DNA of 64,000 nt from Asanoa ferruginea (GCF_003387075.1 NZ_QUMQ01000001.1:682001-746000), one strand, 5' to 3'. Shown: positions 48,388 to 57,057, numbered from the stretch's first letter. Notes: generated by a model not told the origin, from the letters alone. Translations and numbers: made by a program.

Positions 48388-48397
48388 AGTTCCGCGC

Positions 48398-49141
48398 ATG
48401 GGTCTGAAGTTCGCCGTCGGGTTGCCCACCGTCGGCGAGTTCGGCGACGTCGGCGTCCTGACCGACCTCGCGGTCAGCGCCGAGCAACAGGGCTGGGACG
48501 GCGTGCAACTCTGGGACCACCTGCTGTTCGACGAGCCCGGCTGGCCGGTCGCCAGTTCCACCGTCGCGGCCGCGGCCATCGCGGCTCGGACCTCACGCAT
48601 CCGGATCATCCTGACCGTGGTGCTGCCGCGGCGGCAGGTGCAAGACGTCGCCCAGGACACCGCGGCCATCGCGGCGCTCTCCGGTGGGCGGCTGACCGTG
48701 CTCGCCATCATCGGATCATTGGATCGGGAGTACGCCGCCTTCGGGCTCGATCCCGACCTGCGGGCCCGGGGACGGGCGCTCGACGAACGGCTGGACACAT
48801 TGACGCGGCTCTGGTCGCAGTGGGGTGTCGACCCGATCCCGATCTGGTGCGGTGGCCAGTGGCCGCGGCGGGTCGGGCTGCGCCGGGCCGCCCGCTTCGA
48901 CGGCGCGCTGCCGACCTTCGCCGGCCACTACACCCGCAACCCGCCGGTCGCCGACGTCACCGCCGCCGCGTCGTTCATCCGCGGGCTCTCCGCCGGTCGC
49001 CCCGACATCGCGATCGAGGGAGCGACCACAGCGGGCGAGGGCATCGGACCCTACGCGGACACCGGCATCACCTGGTGGGTGGAAGCGTTGGGCTGGTGGC
49101 GTGCCGACAGTGCCGCACGCATCAGGCAGGGACCGCCCTAG
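48398..49141 (+). CDS. LLM-class flavin-dependent oxidoreductase
   Basis: This 247-residue protein has the luciferase-like TIM barrel: MGLKFAVGLPTVGEFGDVGVL start, GWDGVQLWDHLL, RIRIILTVVLPRR, LSGGRLTVLAIIGS and PIPIWCGGQWPRR. Binds FMN or F420 and oxidises or reduces a small substrate. The usual 300-residue length is shortened at the C-terminus. It starts 10 bases after the sigma gene and converges on NudC with overlapping stops. Confidence 0.88.
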   Translation: MGLKFAVGLPTVGEFGDVGVLTDLAVSAEQQGWDGVQLWDHLLFDEPGWPVASSTVAAAAIAARTSRIRIILTVVLPRRQVQDVAQDTAAIAALSGGRLTVLAIIGSLDREYAAFGLDPDLRARGRALDERLDTLTRLWSQWGVDPIPIWCGGQWPRRVGLRRAARFDGALPTFAGHYTRNPPVADVTAAASFIRGLSAGRPDIAIEGATTAGEGIGPYADTGITWWVEALGWWRADSAARIRQGPP

Positions 49142-50022
49142 TCGAGGCCGGCCCACGAACGCAGCAGCCAGCCGCCGATCGAGTCGGGCGGGCCGGATCC
49201 CGGGCCGTTGACGATCCGCTCGACGACCTCGGCGCGGGTAAACCAGCGGGCCTCCACCAGTTCCGACCCGTCCACCGTGACCTGCTCGTCGGTGGCCTGC
49301 GCGACGAAGCCGATCATCAGCCCGGCCGGGAACGGCCAGCCCTGCGAACCCCGGTAGGTCACCTCCCCGAGCGTGACGCCGGCCTCTTCGCGGATCTCGC
49401 GGCGCACCGCGCCCTCCAGGCTCTCGCCGATCTCGACGAACCCGGCCAGCAGGGCGAAGCCGTCGGGTCCCGCACCCTGATGGCGGGCGAGCAGACAGCG
49501 CGGCTGCGGATCGGGGCTCTCGACCAGCGCGATCACCGCGGGCTCGATCCGCGGGAAATGCAGCCGGTCACACGCCGGGCAGAGCCGGAGATGGCCGGCG
49601 TGCGCGGTCTCGGTCGCCCCGCCGCACGATCCGCAGAAGCGTGCGTTGCGATTCCAGAAGAGCAACCCGCGGGCGTACGCCAATGTCGCCAATTCCGTTC
49701 CTGGCAACGAATTCACGAGCCCGCGCAGGTCGGCACTCTCCTCCGCGCCGGCGAGGCGCAACGCCTCCTCCTCCGTGACGTCACTGAGGTCGGCGGCAAA
49801 GACCGCGGTGCTGAGCAGCACCGTCTGGCTCGCCGCCGCCAGCACGGCCTTGGCTAGCGGGCCAGTGAGCGTTCGTGGCGTGCCGGCGGCCGACATGAGC
49901 GGCCGATCGCGCCACATCGGTAGGACGCGGGTGTCGGCCCGACCCAACTGTGAGTCGACCCAGGCCGGATCCGTGCGCAAGCTCGCGGCCCGGTCGCCCG
50001 GTGTCGCTGAGTAGGCCAACAT
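49138..50022 (-). CDS. nudC: NAD(+) diphosphatase, NudC-type Nudix hydrolase
   Basis: ATG 50022 (MLAYSATPGDRAASLRTD) gives 294 residues; ATG 50085 would add 21. The zinc ribbon is CGSCGG and CPAC. The Nudix box is complete (GFVEIGESLEGAVRREIREEAGV in part). The NudC motif SQPWPFPxS appears as SQGWPFPAG, with a Pro-to-Gly change. It hydrolyses NADH or NAD to NMN(H) and AMP, and can remove NAD caps from RNA. Divergent from an ABC exporter with about 100 bases between. Confidence 0.9.
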   Translation of the reverse strand: MLAYSATPGDRAASLRTDPAWVDSQLGRADTRVLPMWRDRPLMSAAGTPRTLTGPLAKAVLAAASQTVLLSTAVFAADLSDVTEEEALRLAGAEESADLRGLVNSLPGTELATLAYARGLLFWNRNARFCGSCGGATETAHAGHLRLCPACDRLHFPRIEPAVIALVESPDPQPRCLLARHQGAGPDGFALLAGFVEIGESLEGAVRREIREEAGVTLGEVTYRGSQGWPFPAGLMIGFVAQATDEQVTVDGSELVEARWFTRAEVVERIVNGPGSGPPDSIGGWLLRSWAGLD

Positions 50023-50125
50023 GTCTCGGATCTTGCGCCTCACCGCACAGGATCGCCAATTCGGGGTGGCGCGAAGTCGGTTCATGTAGGAGCCTCGGGT
50101 AGCCAACGGACGGGGATGATGCACG

Positions 50126-51100
50126 ATGGCCGCACCGGTGATCGAGGTCGATGGGCTGGCCCGCACTTTTCGCAGCAGGAAAGGTCTCTTTCGCCGGCCC
50201 GGCAAGGAGATCGAGGCCGTCAAGGGCGTGAGCTTCACGGTCGAGCGCGGCGAGCTCTTCGGTCTGCTCGGGCCCAATGGCGCGGGCAAGACGACGACCA
50301 TCAAGATGCTGATCACGTTGCTGTTGCCGACCGCGGGCCGGGCACAGGTGCTCGGCCACGACGTTGTCGCCGACGCGCGCGACCTCCGCCGGAAGGTCGG
50401 TTATGTCTTCGGTGGCGATCGTGGCCTCTACGAGCGGTTGTCCGGGCTCGACAACCTGCGCTACTTCGCCGAGCTTTACGGCGTGCCACCGCGGGAGTCC
50501 AAGCAACGCGTCGCCGAGCTGCTCGACCTGGTCGGGCTGACCGGCCGGGAGAAGGAGCGGGTCGAGGGCTACTCGCGCGGCATGCGGCAACGGCTGCACA
50601 TCGCCCGCGGCCTGTTGCACCGGCCCGAGGTGCTGTTTCTCGACGAGCCCAGCATCGGCATCGACCCGGTCGGCGCGCGGGAACTGCGGGCAACGGTCAA
50701 GAATTTGGTCGAGACGGGCACGACGGTCCTGCTCACCACTCACTACATGTTCGAGGCCGACGAGCTGTGCGACCGCATCGCGGTGATCGCCCAGGGCCGG
50801 ATCGTCGCGCTCGACACCCCACACGACCTCAAGCAGCAGGTGACCACCGGCACGGTCCTCGAGATCGAGGTCTTCGGTCTGCCCGACGGCCTGGTGGAGA
50901 AGGTGCGGGCCGAGCAAGACGTGCAGTCGGTCATGGTCGACGTGCGGGGCCAGGCCGAGGTGCTGGCCGTGCACGCCCGGCCGGGCACCGACGTGACCCA
51001 GACGGTGATGCGCCACCTCGACGGCAGCCGGTTCGGTCGCGTGATCACCCGGGAGCCCACGCTCGAAGACGCCTACATCGAGCTGGTGAACGCCGCGTGA
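50126..51100 (+). CDS. ABC transporter ATP-binding protein
   Basis: ATG 50126 gives 324 residues. Walker A GPNGAGKTTT, signature region YSRGMRQRLHIARGL, Walker B VLFLDEPSIGID and the His switch TTHYMFEADEL are intact. C-terminal regulatory domain spans about 230-324. It powers export together with two overlapping permeases. A GTGA overlap links it to the first permease. Resembles daunorubicin/antibiotic-type (DRA) ATPases. Confidence 0.95.
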   Translation: MAAPVIEVDGLARTFRSRKGLFRRPGKEIEAVKGVSFTVERGELFGLLGPNGAGKTTTIKMLITLLLPTAGRAQVLGHDVVADARDLRRKVGYVFGGDRGLYERLSGLDNLRYFAELYGVPPRESKQRVAELLDLVGLTGREKERVEGYSRGMRQRLHIARGLLHRPEVLFLDEPSIGIDPVGARELRATVKNLVETGTTVLLTTHYMFEADELCDRIAVIAQGRIVALDTPHDLKQQVTTGTVLEIEVFGLPDGLVEKVRAEQDVQSVMVDVRGQAEVLAVHARPGTDVTQTVMRHLDGSRFGRVITREPTLEDAYIELVNAA

Positions 51101-51870
51101 GGGTGTTCCGCCTGGTGGGCGTGGCCTGGTGGCTACAGCTCAAGATACGCAGCCGGTCGGCCTTCGACGGGCTGCTGTCGCTGCTCTATCCGGCGTTCTT
51201 CGCCACCACGATCTTCATGATGTTCAAGCAGGGCGGCGCGGCCGGGCCGGCGTTGCTGTCGGCGGCGGTGGGGTCCAGCGCGATGGGCATCTGGTCGGCG
51301 GTGAGCACGACCGCCGCGTTCGCGTTGCAGACCGAGCGCCGCCAGGGCACGTTGGAGCTGCTGGTGCTGGCGCCGCAGCCGTTCGCGCTGCTGCTGGTGC
51401 CGCTGACCCTGTCGATGGCGACGATCGGCGCCTACAGCATGGCGGCGACGCTGCTCTGGGGCCGGCTCGCCTTCGGCATCAAGCTCGCGATCGCCGACCC
51501 GCTGGTCTTCGTGGTCGCCGTGGTCGTCACCGTGTTCTCGATCGCGATGCTCGGCATGCTCATCGCCATCTCGTCGATCCGCTACCGCTTCGCCTGGGCG
51601 CTCGGCTCGGCGATCGAGATGCCGGTCTGGCTGATCTGCGGGTTCCTGGTCGCGCTGAGCGACCTGCCGGCGTGGGTGCGCCCGTTGTCGTCGGTGCTGG
51701 CACCCACGTGGGGCGTCGCCGCGATGCGCGCGGCGGCCACCGGCGAGAGCCCGTGGGCCGACCTCGGCTGGTGCCTGCTGACCGCCGCGAGCTATGGCCT
51801 GATCGCGACGGTGGTCTCCCGATGGATGGTGCACTCCGCCCGCGCCAACGCGACCCTGGCGCTGAGCTGA
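51097..51870 (+). CDS. ABC-2 type permease, first
   Basis: GTG 51097 gives 257 residues with six TM helices (LLSLLYPAFFATTIFMMFK, GSSAMGIWSAVSTTAAFAL, LLVPLTLSMATIGAYSM). The conserved ERRQGTLELLVLAPQP loop after TM2 is the ABC-2 hallmark. It overlaps the ATPase gene and the following permease, forming a heterodimeric exporter. Confidence 0.92.
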   Translation: MRVFRLVGVAWWLQLKIRSRSAFDGLLSLLYPAFFATTIFMMFKQGGAAGPALLSAAVGSSAMGIWSAVSTTAAFALQTERRQGTLELLVLAPQPFALLLVPLTLSMATIGAYSMAATLLWGRLAFGIKLAIADPLVFVVAVVVTVFSIAMLGMLIAISSIRYRFAWALGSAIEMPVWLICGFLVALSDLPAWVRPLSSVLAPTWGVAAMRAAATGESPWADLGWCLLTAASYGLIATVVSRWMVHSARANATLALS

Positions 51871-52655
51871 TGACCAACCTGCGGATCTTCTTCGTCGGCG
51901 GGCTGACCAGCTATCGCGCCCTCTTCGGCTGGCTGTCGCCGTGGATTCTCATCCCCACCTTCCTCTTCACGCCGCTGTTCCAGATCCTGCTGTTCGTCTT
52001 CATCGGACGCACGGCGGGCGTGAGCGACGACCGCTTCTTCCTGATCGGCAACGCGGTGGTCAACGCCGCCATCCCCTGCCTGTTCGCGATGGGCAACACG
52101 ATCGGCGGCGAACGCAACGCCGGCACGCTGCCCCTGCTGATCGCGTCGCCGGCCAGCCGCGTGCCGCTGTTCCTCGGCCGCGCCCTGCCGGTGATCCTCA
52201 ACGGCTTCCTGGTCGCCGTCTTCGCCCTGGTGGTCGGCAGCCTGCTGCTCCGGGTCGACATCCCACCGGCCACCTGGGGCGGCATCGCAATCGCGATCGC
52301 CGCGTGCTCGGTCTCGTGCACAGGACTGGGGCTGCTGGGGGCCGCGATCGCCTTACGCGTACGCGAAACCGCGGTCCTGTCCAACATCGTGCTCGGCATC
52401 CTGATCGTCTTCGCCGGCGTGAACGTGCCGATCAGTGCGATGCCCGGCTGGATGCAGGGCGTGGCCGGCTGGCTGCCGATGACCCACGGCATCGAGGCCA
52501 CCCACGACCTGGCCGCCGGCCATCGTCTGGGCGAGGTCGGCGGGGCGCTGCTGACCGAGTTGGCGCTGGGCGCCTTCTACGCGCTGCTCGGGTTGACGTT
52601 GCTGCGCTGGCTCGAGTGGGAAAGCCGGGCCAAAGCCACCCTGGACACCGCTTGA
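51870..52655 (+). CDS. ABC-2 type permease, second
   Basis: This 261-residue permease starts at ATG 51870, overlapping the previous TGA by one base. It has about six TM helices, the motif GGERNAGTLPLLIASPASRVPLFLGRA (core ERNAGTLPLL), and a late AMPGWMQGVAGWLPMTHGIEATHDL loop. With the other permease and the ATPase it would form an exporter for an unknown drug, lipid or polyketide. A RGY-repeat protein begins 12 bases later. Confidence 0.92.
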   Translation: MTNLRIFFVGGLTSYRALFGWLSPWILIPTFLFTPLFQILLFVFIGRTAGVSDDRFFLIGNAVVNAAIPCLFAMGNTIGGERNAGTLPLLIASPASRVPLFLGRALPVILNGFLVAVFALVVGSLLLRVDIPPATWGGIAIAIAACSVSCTGLGLLGAAIALRVRETAVLSNIVLGILIVFAGVNVPISAMPGWMQGVAGWLPMTHGIEATHDLAAGHRLGEVGGALLTELALGAFYALLGLTLLRWLEWESRAKATLDTA

Positions 52656-52667
52656 CCTAAGGGGACA

Positions 52668-53204
52668 ATGATCGCCGTGGCTGAATTCGATATCAGTTTG
52701 CGCGGATACGACCGAGCGACAATCGACGACCTCGTGCACGAGGTCGAGGCGGCGGCCGGCGATCCGGTCCGGATCGCCGCGGCAGTCAGGGCGGCCGGTG
52801 AGCCAACCGTCGCGCTGCGCGGCTACGACCGCGTGCAGGTCGACGCCTGGCTGGCAGAGCGCGGCGGGACCCTAGCCGGCGCCGGCGGCGGCCGCGGTCG
52901 CGGCGGCGGTGCCGTCGACGGTGGCCGTGCCGCTGGCGCTGGCACTGCCGCTAGTGGCGGCGCTGGCGGAGATGCTCCCAGGCTGATGGTCGTCTTGCGT
53001 GGCTATCGCATCGCGGAGACCGACGCGCTGTTCGCGACGATCGGCGCCGCGCTCAACGGCGACGACCCGTTCCGCCGGGCCGAGGCGCTGCGGGCGATCC
53101 ACGAGGCGCGGCTGCCGGTCGTGTTCCGGGGCTACGACCGCGGCACGATCGACACTCTCCTCGAACGAGCCGCCCGCGACCTAAGCGGCGGTCAGGTCCA
53201 CTAA
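52668..53204 (+). CDS. DivIVA-like protein with four RGY repeats
   Basis: ATG 52668 gives 178 residues (GTG 52677 is an alternative). Four copies of a roughly 20-residue motif occur: FDISLRGYDRATIDDLV, PTVALRGYDRVQVDAWL, LMVVLRGYRIAETDALF and LPVVFRGYDRGTIDTLL. This is the DivIVA N-terminal RGY pattern, here repeated and without the long coiled coil. A Gly/Ala-rich spacer separates copies 2 and 3. It may bind curved membrane or a division partner. Its C-terminus runs into a DNA tandem repeat. Confidence 0.7.
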   Translation: MIAVAEFDISLRGYDRATIDDLVHEVEAAAGDPVRIAAAVRAAGEPTVALRGYDRVQVDAWLAERGGTLAGAGGGRGRGGGAVDGGRAAGAGTAASGGAGGDAPRLMVVLRGYRIAETDALFATIGAALNGDDPFRRAEALRAIHEARLPVVFRGYDRGTIDTLLERAARDLSGGQVH

Positions 53205-53375
53205 CGGTTGGTAGAGCCCTCTCACCGCCGCGGTGCCCGAGGTCGGGCCAGCGGTCAGGTCCGCTGGCGGCTGGTGGAGCCGTTTCACTGCCGCGGTGTC
53301 GAGGTCGGGCCAGCGGTCAGATCCGCCAGGAGTGTGTAGAGCCGCCTCGCTGCGGCGGGGTAGAACTCGGGCCGG
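53188..53375. repeat. three tandem copies at convergent gene ends
   Basis: Three copies begin at 53188, 53251 and 53313 with periods of 63 and 62 bases. Each has GCGGTCAG...GGTGGAGCC-like sequence then CCGCGGTG..GAGGTCGGGCCA. The third copy is the coding end of the SDR (minus strand, LYTLLADL), while the others lie past its stop, and the first covers the end of the DivIVA-like gene. Confidence 0.75.
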
Positions 53376-54046
53376 TCGAGGCGGACCGGTCGGCCGCGGC
53401 GCAGTGCGGTCAGTGGCGCGGTCGGTGGTTGGGCCAGCAGGGTGACCAGGCGGCCCGCGGCCTTGTCGGTCGACTCGGCGAAGAGGGCGGCGGCTGCCCC
53501 CGTGATGGCTCGGGCGGGCTGGCGGAGCTGGCGGTGCATGCCGCTGTTGACGAACAGCGGGTTGTAGAGGACGTAGCGGATCGGCCCGCCGTGCGCGGCG
53601 AACCCGACGCCGAGCAGGTCGTTGGCCCGGGCGCCCTGCATGGTGGCCTCGAACATGCGGTAGCCGCTTTCCAACTGGAGGTCGTTCCAGTGGATCCGGC
53701 CGGCCTTGATGCCACCGGTGCCGCTGAGGTTGAGGATGATCGGCGTTTCGGCCCGCTCGAGCGCGGGCCGCAGGCGTTCGGCGAGCAGGTAGCGGCTGAG
53801 CACGTACAACGCGAAGGTCTGCTCGAAGCCCTCCGCCGTGACGACGCGGCGCTGGTCGAACCGCCCGGCCGCCAACACCAACACGTCGATCTTCGCGGGC
53901 AGCCGCTCGGCCAGCGCGCGCGTCTCCCGGATCGAGCTCAGATCGGCGTCGGCGCTGCCGATCGCGATTACGTTGTCCCCGGCCAGCCTGCTGGCGAGTG
54001 CCCCGCCGATGCCACGGGTCCCGCCGGTGATCACCACTGTGCGCAT
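53285..54046 (-). CDS. short-chain dehydrogenase/reductase-like protein
   Basis: This 253-residue protein begins MRTVVITGGTRGIGGALASRLAG. The SDR fold continues with VLVLAAGRF (NAG changed to AAG) and NLSGTGGIKAGRIHWNDLQLESGYRMFEATMQ. The usual Tyr-x3-Lys is absent at the expected site, so the enzyme is altered. It is divergent from an HxlR regulator with 49 bases between, which probably controls it. Its C-terminal codons are the source of the downstream repeat. Confidence 0.8.
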   Translation of the reverse strand: MRTVVITGGTRGIGGALASRLAGDNVIAIGSADADLSSIRETRALAERLPAKIDVLVLAAGRFDQRRVVTAEGFEQTFALYVLSRYLLAERLRPALERAETPIILNLSGTGGIKAGRIHWNDLQLESGYRMFEATMQGARANDLLGVGFAAHGGPIRYVLYNPLFVNSGMHRQLRQPARAITGAAAALFAESTDKAAGRLVTLLAQPPTAPLTALRRGRPVRLDRPEFYPAAARRLYTLLADLTAGPTSTPRQ

Positions 54047-54095
54047 ACGGTTGATGGTGGGTTTCCGCCCCTCCCCGCCGAAAGAAGGCACATTG

Positions 54096-54443
54096 ATGTC
54101 ACCGGTCCTGCCGCTTCCCGTGACCCTGGCCGACCGCGCGTCGTGCGCGGCGACCGACATCCTGCGGCGCGTCGGCGAGAAGTGGAGCGTGCTGATCCTC
54201 GCCCTGCTCGCCGACCGCGCTTACGGTTTCAACGAACTCGACCGCACGGTGCACGGGCTGAGCCGGCGCATCCTCACCCGCACCTTGCGGGCCCTCGAAA
54301 GCGATGGGTTGGTCAGCCGCAGGGAGACGCCGGAGCGGGTCGAATACGCGCTCACCGACCTGGGCCGGTCGCTGCTCCCGCTGATCATCGCGATCGGTGA
54401 ATGGGCGGTCGAACACGCCTCCGAGATCTCAGCGGCCCGATGA
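54096..54443 (+). CDS. HxlR-family transcriptional regulator
   Basis: ATG 54096 gives 115 residues. The winged helix is typical: CAATDILRRVGEKWSVLILALL (start of domain), GFNELDRTVHGLSRRILTRTLRALESDGLVSRR (core), YALTDLGRSLLPLI. Cys at about residue 17 corresponds to the conserved N-terminal Cys that senses thiol-reactive compounds in HypR/YodB-like members. It is divergent from the SDR gene and overlaps the end of the next minus-strand gene. Confidence 0.92.
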   Translation: MSPVLPLPVTLADRASCAATDILRRVGEKWSVLILALLADRAYGFNELDRTVHGLSRRILTRTLRALESDGLVSRRETPERVEYALTDLGRSLLPLIIAIGEWAVEHASEISAAR

Positions 54444-54933
54444 GGACGACTCCGGGGTAGCTCTTCAGGTTCGGATAGGGCCACCGGTAGTAGCAGTCCC
54501 AGTAGCTCACCGCACGTTGATAGGTGAGGTCGATGAAAGCCGGATTCGCGGCGGCGAACCGGCGGTAGCCGCGCAGGTCGGTGAGCGACCGCTGGATCAG
54601 CTCGACGATCTCGACGACATACTCGCCGACGAGGTGGACGACGAACGGTGCGATCCACGGCTCGGTGCGGGTCATGATCTCGGCGAGATGCCGCTCCCGC
54701 ACGCGCCCGTCGTGGTGCCTCGTGTAGAGGCAGTGCAGCATCGTCTGCTCGATCGGTCGCAGCGCCGCCCATACCTCGGGCGGCGGCTCGTCGGCATAGA
54801 TGCGGTCGGGCACGACCATCGGCTCGCCGTCGACGACGACTTCGAACGACCCAAGCGCGGAACGATCACTGGGCAACGCCGCCGTGACCGCAGCCGCGTG
54901 TTCGTCAAGCGACGCCGGGAACCTGACCAGCAT
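54385..54933 (-). CDS. hypothetical protein, 182 residues
   Basis: ATG 54933 gives a soluble acidic protein (LVRFPASLDEHAAAVTAAL, VVVDGEPMVVPDRIYADEPPPEVWAALRPIEQ, IAPFVVHLVGEYVVEIVELI). The middle region looks like a helical wHTH-adjacent fold. The last 20 codons overlap the HxlR gene on the opposite strand, and its C-terminus (RSRRRVRPPIHRSR) is unusually basic. No family assigned. Confidence 0.6.
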   Translation of the reverse strand: MLVRFPASLDEHAAAVTAALPSDRSALGSFEVVVDGEPMVVPDRIYADEPPPEVWAALRPIEQTMLHCLYTRHHDGRVRERHLAEIMTRTEPWIAPFVVHLVGEYVVEIVELIQRSLTDLRGYRRFAAANPAFIDLTYQRAVSYWDCYYRWPYPNLKSYPGVVLIGPLRSRRRVRPPIHRSR

Positions 54934-54942
54934 CGGCCCAGA

Positions 54943-55776
54943 TTAGGCCGGGTAGTCCGCTCCGCGGGAGAGGGTTTCGGAGGCGCGGACGTCGGCCAGC
55001 GCGTCGTCCAGGGTCGCGGTGACCACGTCGAAGGCGCCGCTGCCGAGGACCAGGCGCTTCGGTGGCGGATCCTGGGCCATGGCGGCAATGACCGCGCGGG
55101 CGCCGCGCTCCGGGTCGCCCGGCTGGTTGCCGTGTTGGTCGACCATCGCGCCGCGTACCTCGTCCAGCATCGGCTTGTAGTCCACAATGGTCTCCCCGAC
55201 GGGCTCGTCGGCGAAGCCGGCGTACGCCGCCGTGCGGAACGCGCCTGGCTCGACCGCCAGCACCCGGATCCCGAGCGGTTCGACCTCGTTGCGGAGCACC
55301 TCGGTGATCGCCTCGATCGCGTGTTTCGCCGCGCTGTAGTAGCCGAACCCGGTCACCCCACGCAGCCCCGCCACCGACGACATGTTGACGACCCAACCGT
55401 TGCCGCGGGCGCGCATGCCGGGCAGCACCTCGCGCAGCACGGTCAGCACCGCGAAGAAGTTCAGCTCGAACAGGCTCCGCACGGCGTCGTCGGCCATCCC
55501 CTCGACCGAGCCATACCAGCCCCGGCCGGCGTTGTTGACCAGCACGTCGATGCCGCCGAAGTGGTCCTCCGCCGTGCGGACCGCGGACCGGACCTGTTCC
55601 GGGTCGGTCACGTCGAGCGGCAGCACCAGCGCGCGATCGGTCGTGGCCGCCCAGGCGCGCAACGGCTCGACCCGCCGGGCGGTCAGCACGACCCGGTCGC
55701 CGGCTTCGAGTGCCGCCTGCGCGTAGGCCATGCCGAATCCGCCCGGCGTTCCGCCGGTGATGAACCAGGTCCTCAC
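54943..55776 (-). CDS. short-chain dehydrogenase/reductase
   Basis: GTG 55776, overlapping the upstream TGA as GTGA, gives 277 residues. SDR motifs are complete: TGGTPGGFGMAYAQAALE (atypical Gly-rich loop), DVTDPEQVRSA, VNNAGRGWYGSVEGM, NMSSVAGLRGVTGFGYYSAAKHAIEA (Ser-Tyr-x3-Lys) and PGAFRT. Likely NADP-dependent ketone or aldehyde reductase. Coupled to a SnoaL-like gene; both may act on the same small molecule. Confidence 0.92.
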   Translation of the reverse strand: MRTWFITGGTPGGFGMAYAQAALEAGDRVVLTARRVEPLRAWAATTDRALVLPLDVTDPEQVRSAVRTAEDHFGGIDVLVNNAGRGWYGSVEGMADDAVRSLFELNFFAVLTVLREVLPGMRARGNGWVVNMSSVAGLRGVTGFGYYSAAKHAIEAITEVLRNEVEPLGIRVLAVEPGAFRTAAYAGFADEPVGETIVDYKPMLDEVRGAMVDQHGNQPGDPERGARAVIAAMAQDPPPKRLVLGSGAFDVVTATLDDALADVRASETLSRGADYPA

Positions 55777-56108
55777 GGCTCGCACACCAACTGGCTGATC
55801 TTGCCGCCGTCGAGGGTGAACCGATAGTGCAGGTCGACGACCCCGCTAGGAAAATTCCCTTCGAGATGTTGGAGTACGTCGTAGTGGTGCGAATCGGCCA
55901 TCGTGACACCGGTGACCGCTGAGGTGTAGGTGAATTCGCTCGCCGGGCCCACCAGCCAGGCCCGGATCTCGTCGGCACCGTGGTAGGTCTTGCCTTGATC
56001 GGTGACACTCGCCTCGTCCGTGAGGAAACCCAGCGCGACGTCGGTCTCGCGGGCGTCCAGCGCGGTGACGAAGTCGGTGATCACCTTCGGTAGCTCAGTT
56101 GCGTTCAT
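55773..56108 (-). CDS. SnoaL-like (NTF2-fold) protein
   Basis: This 111-residue protein begins MNATELPKVITDFVTALDARETDVAL and shows GKTYHGADEIRAWL, VLQHLEGNFPSGVVDLHYRFTLDGGKISQLVCEP, the cone-shaped NTF2 fold with a polar pocket (Asp, His). Members act as cyclases, isomerases or ligand-binding proteins. It is the first gene of a pair with the SDR and divergent from a MerR regulator (48 bases), its likely controller. Confidence 0.9.
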   Translation of the reverse strand: MNATELPKVITDFVTALDARETDVALGFLTDEASVTDQGKTYHGADEIRAWLVGPASEFTYTSAVTGVTMADSHHYDVLQHLEGNFPSGVVDLHYRFTLDGGKISQLVCEP

Positions 56109-56156
56109 TTACCCACCGTCCACCCTCCCGCGGGGAGAGGGTCCAGACTTGGTGGC

Positions 56157-56966
56157 GTGCATTCTGGTCTGACTATCGGAGAGTTCGCCGCGCTGACCCA
56201 TCTGAGCGTGCGGACGCTCCGCCGCTACCACGAGGCGGGCCTGCTGGAGCCGGCGACGGTCGACACGTTCACCGGCTACCGCTACTACTCGGCCGAGCAG
56301 ATCCCGCCGGCGCAGGTGATCCACCGGCTGCGCCAACTCGACGTACCCCTGGCCGAAGTGAAGTCGATCCTCGCCACCGACGACCCTGGGCGGCGCGCGG
56401 ACCTGATCACCGGCCACCTGCGCCGCCTCGAAGAGGAGCTGGACCGCACCCGGTCGGCCGTCGTCTCGTTGCGGCAACTCCTGCGCCCGGAGCCGGCCGA
56501 TCTCCAGGTCGAGCTGCGGTCGGTGCCGGGGCGCACGGTCGCGGCGATCGGTGACCGGATGGCGCTCGACGGGGTGGTCGCCTGGTATGACGCCGCGATG
56601 GCGGAGCTGGACGCGGCCTATCCCCCGGCCGAACGCACCGGACCGCCCGGCGGCCGCTATGCCAACGAGCTGTTCGCCGACGGCGCCGGCTCGGTGACCG
56701 TCTACCGGCCGGTGCGCGACCCGCGGGCGGCCGGCCGGATCGAGGTGGTCGAGCTGCCGGCCGTCGACCTCGCTATCACTGTCCACTCTGGAAATCACGA
56801 CGGCATCGACGTCAGCTATGGCCGGCTCGGCGCCTGGGTCGTCGCGCACGCGCTGGCCGTCGACGGGCCCATCTACGAGACCTATGTGGTCGGTCCGCGC
56901 GACACCGACGTGGAAAGCCAGTGGCGCACCGAGATCGGCTGGCCGGTCTTCCGCCTCAGCGCGTGA
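56157..56966 (+). CDS. MerR-family regulator with GyrI-like effector domain
   Basis: GTG 56157 gives 269 residues. MerR DNA-binding domain: TIGEFAALTHLSVRTLRRYHEAGLL (start), YRYYSAEQIPPAQVIHRLRQLDVPLAEVKSIL. Coiled coil at about 85-110. C-terminal GyrI-like/AraC effector-binding domain (about 120-269, RTVAAIGDRMALDGVVAWYDAAMAEL). Likely senses a hydrophobic molecule and controls the divergent SnoaL-SDR pair. A duplicated hairpin follows its stop. Confidence 0.93.
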   Translation: MHSGLTIGEFAALTHLSVRTLRRYHEAGLLEPATVDTFTGYRYYSAEQIPPAQVIHRLRQLDVPLAEVKSILATDDPGRRADLITGHLRRLEEELDRTRSAVVSLRQLLRPEPADLQVELRSVPGRTVAAIGDRMALDGVVAWYDAAMAELDAAYPPAERTGPPGGRYANELFADGAGSVTVYRPVRDPRAAGRIEVVELPAVDLAITVHSGNHDGIDVSYGRLGAWVVAHALAVDGPIYETYVVGPRDTDVESQWRTEIGWPVFRLSA

Positions 56967-56976
56967 AGCGCGGTGC

Positions 56977-57057
56977 GGCGCGGGAGCGAACTCCCGCGCC
57001 GTACCCGTTTCCGGCTCGGTGCGTGAGGGCGGCACGACGCGGGAACGGACTCCCGCG
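56977..57057 (+). terminator. duplicated terminator-like hairpins
   Basis: A perfect 10-bp stem with CGAA loop (56977-57000, GGCGCGGGAG/CTCCCGCGCC) is followed about 60 bases on by a weaker copy (57038-57057, CGCGGGA/TCCCGCG). Both units end in CCGCGCCGTACCC, so the whole segment is a tandem duplication between the MerR gene and the convergent permease. Confidence 0.7.

Noticed and set aside
53188-53375. Insertion-sequence ends or attachment sites
   Set aside because: No transposase, no inverted termini; the copies are tandem and derive from a gene end.
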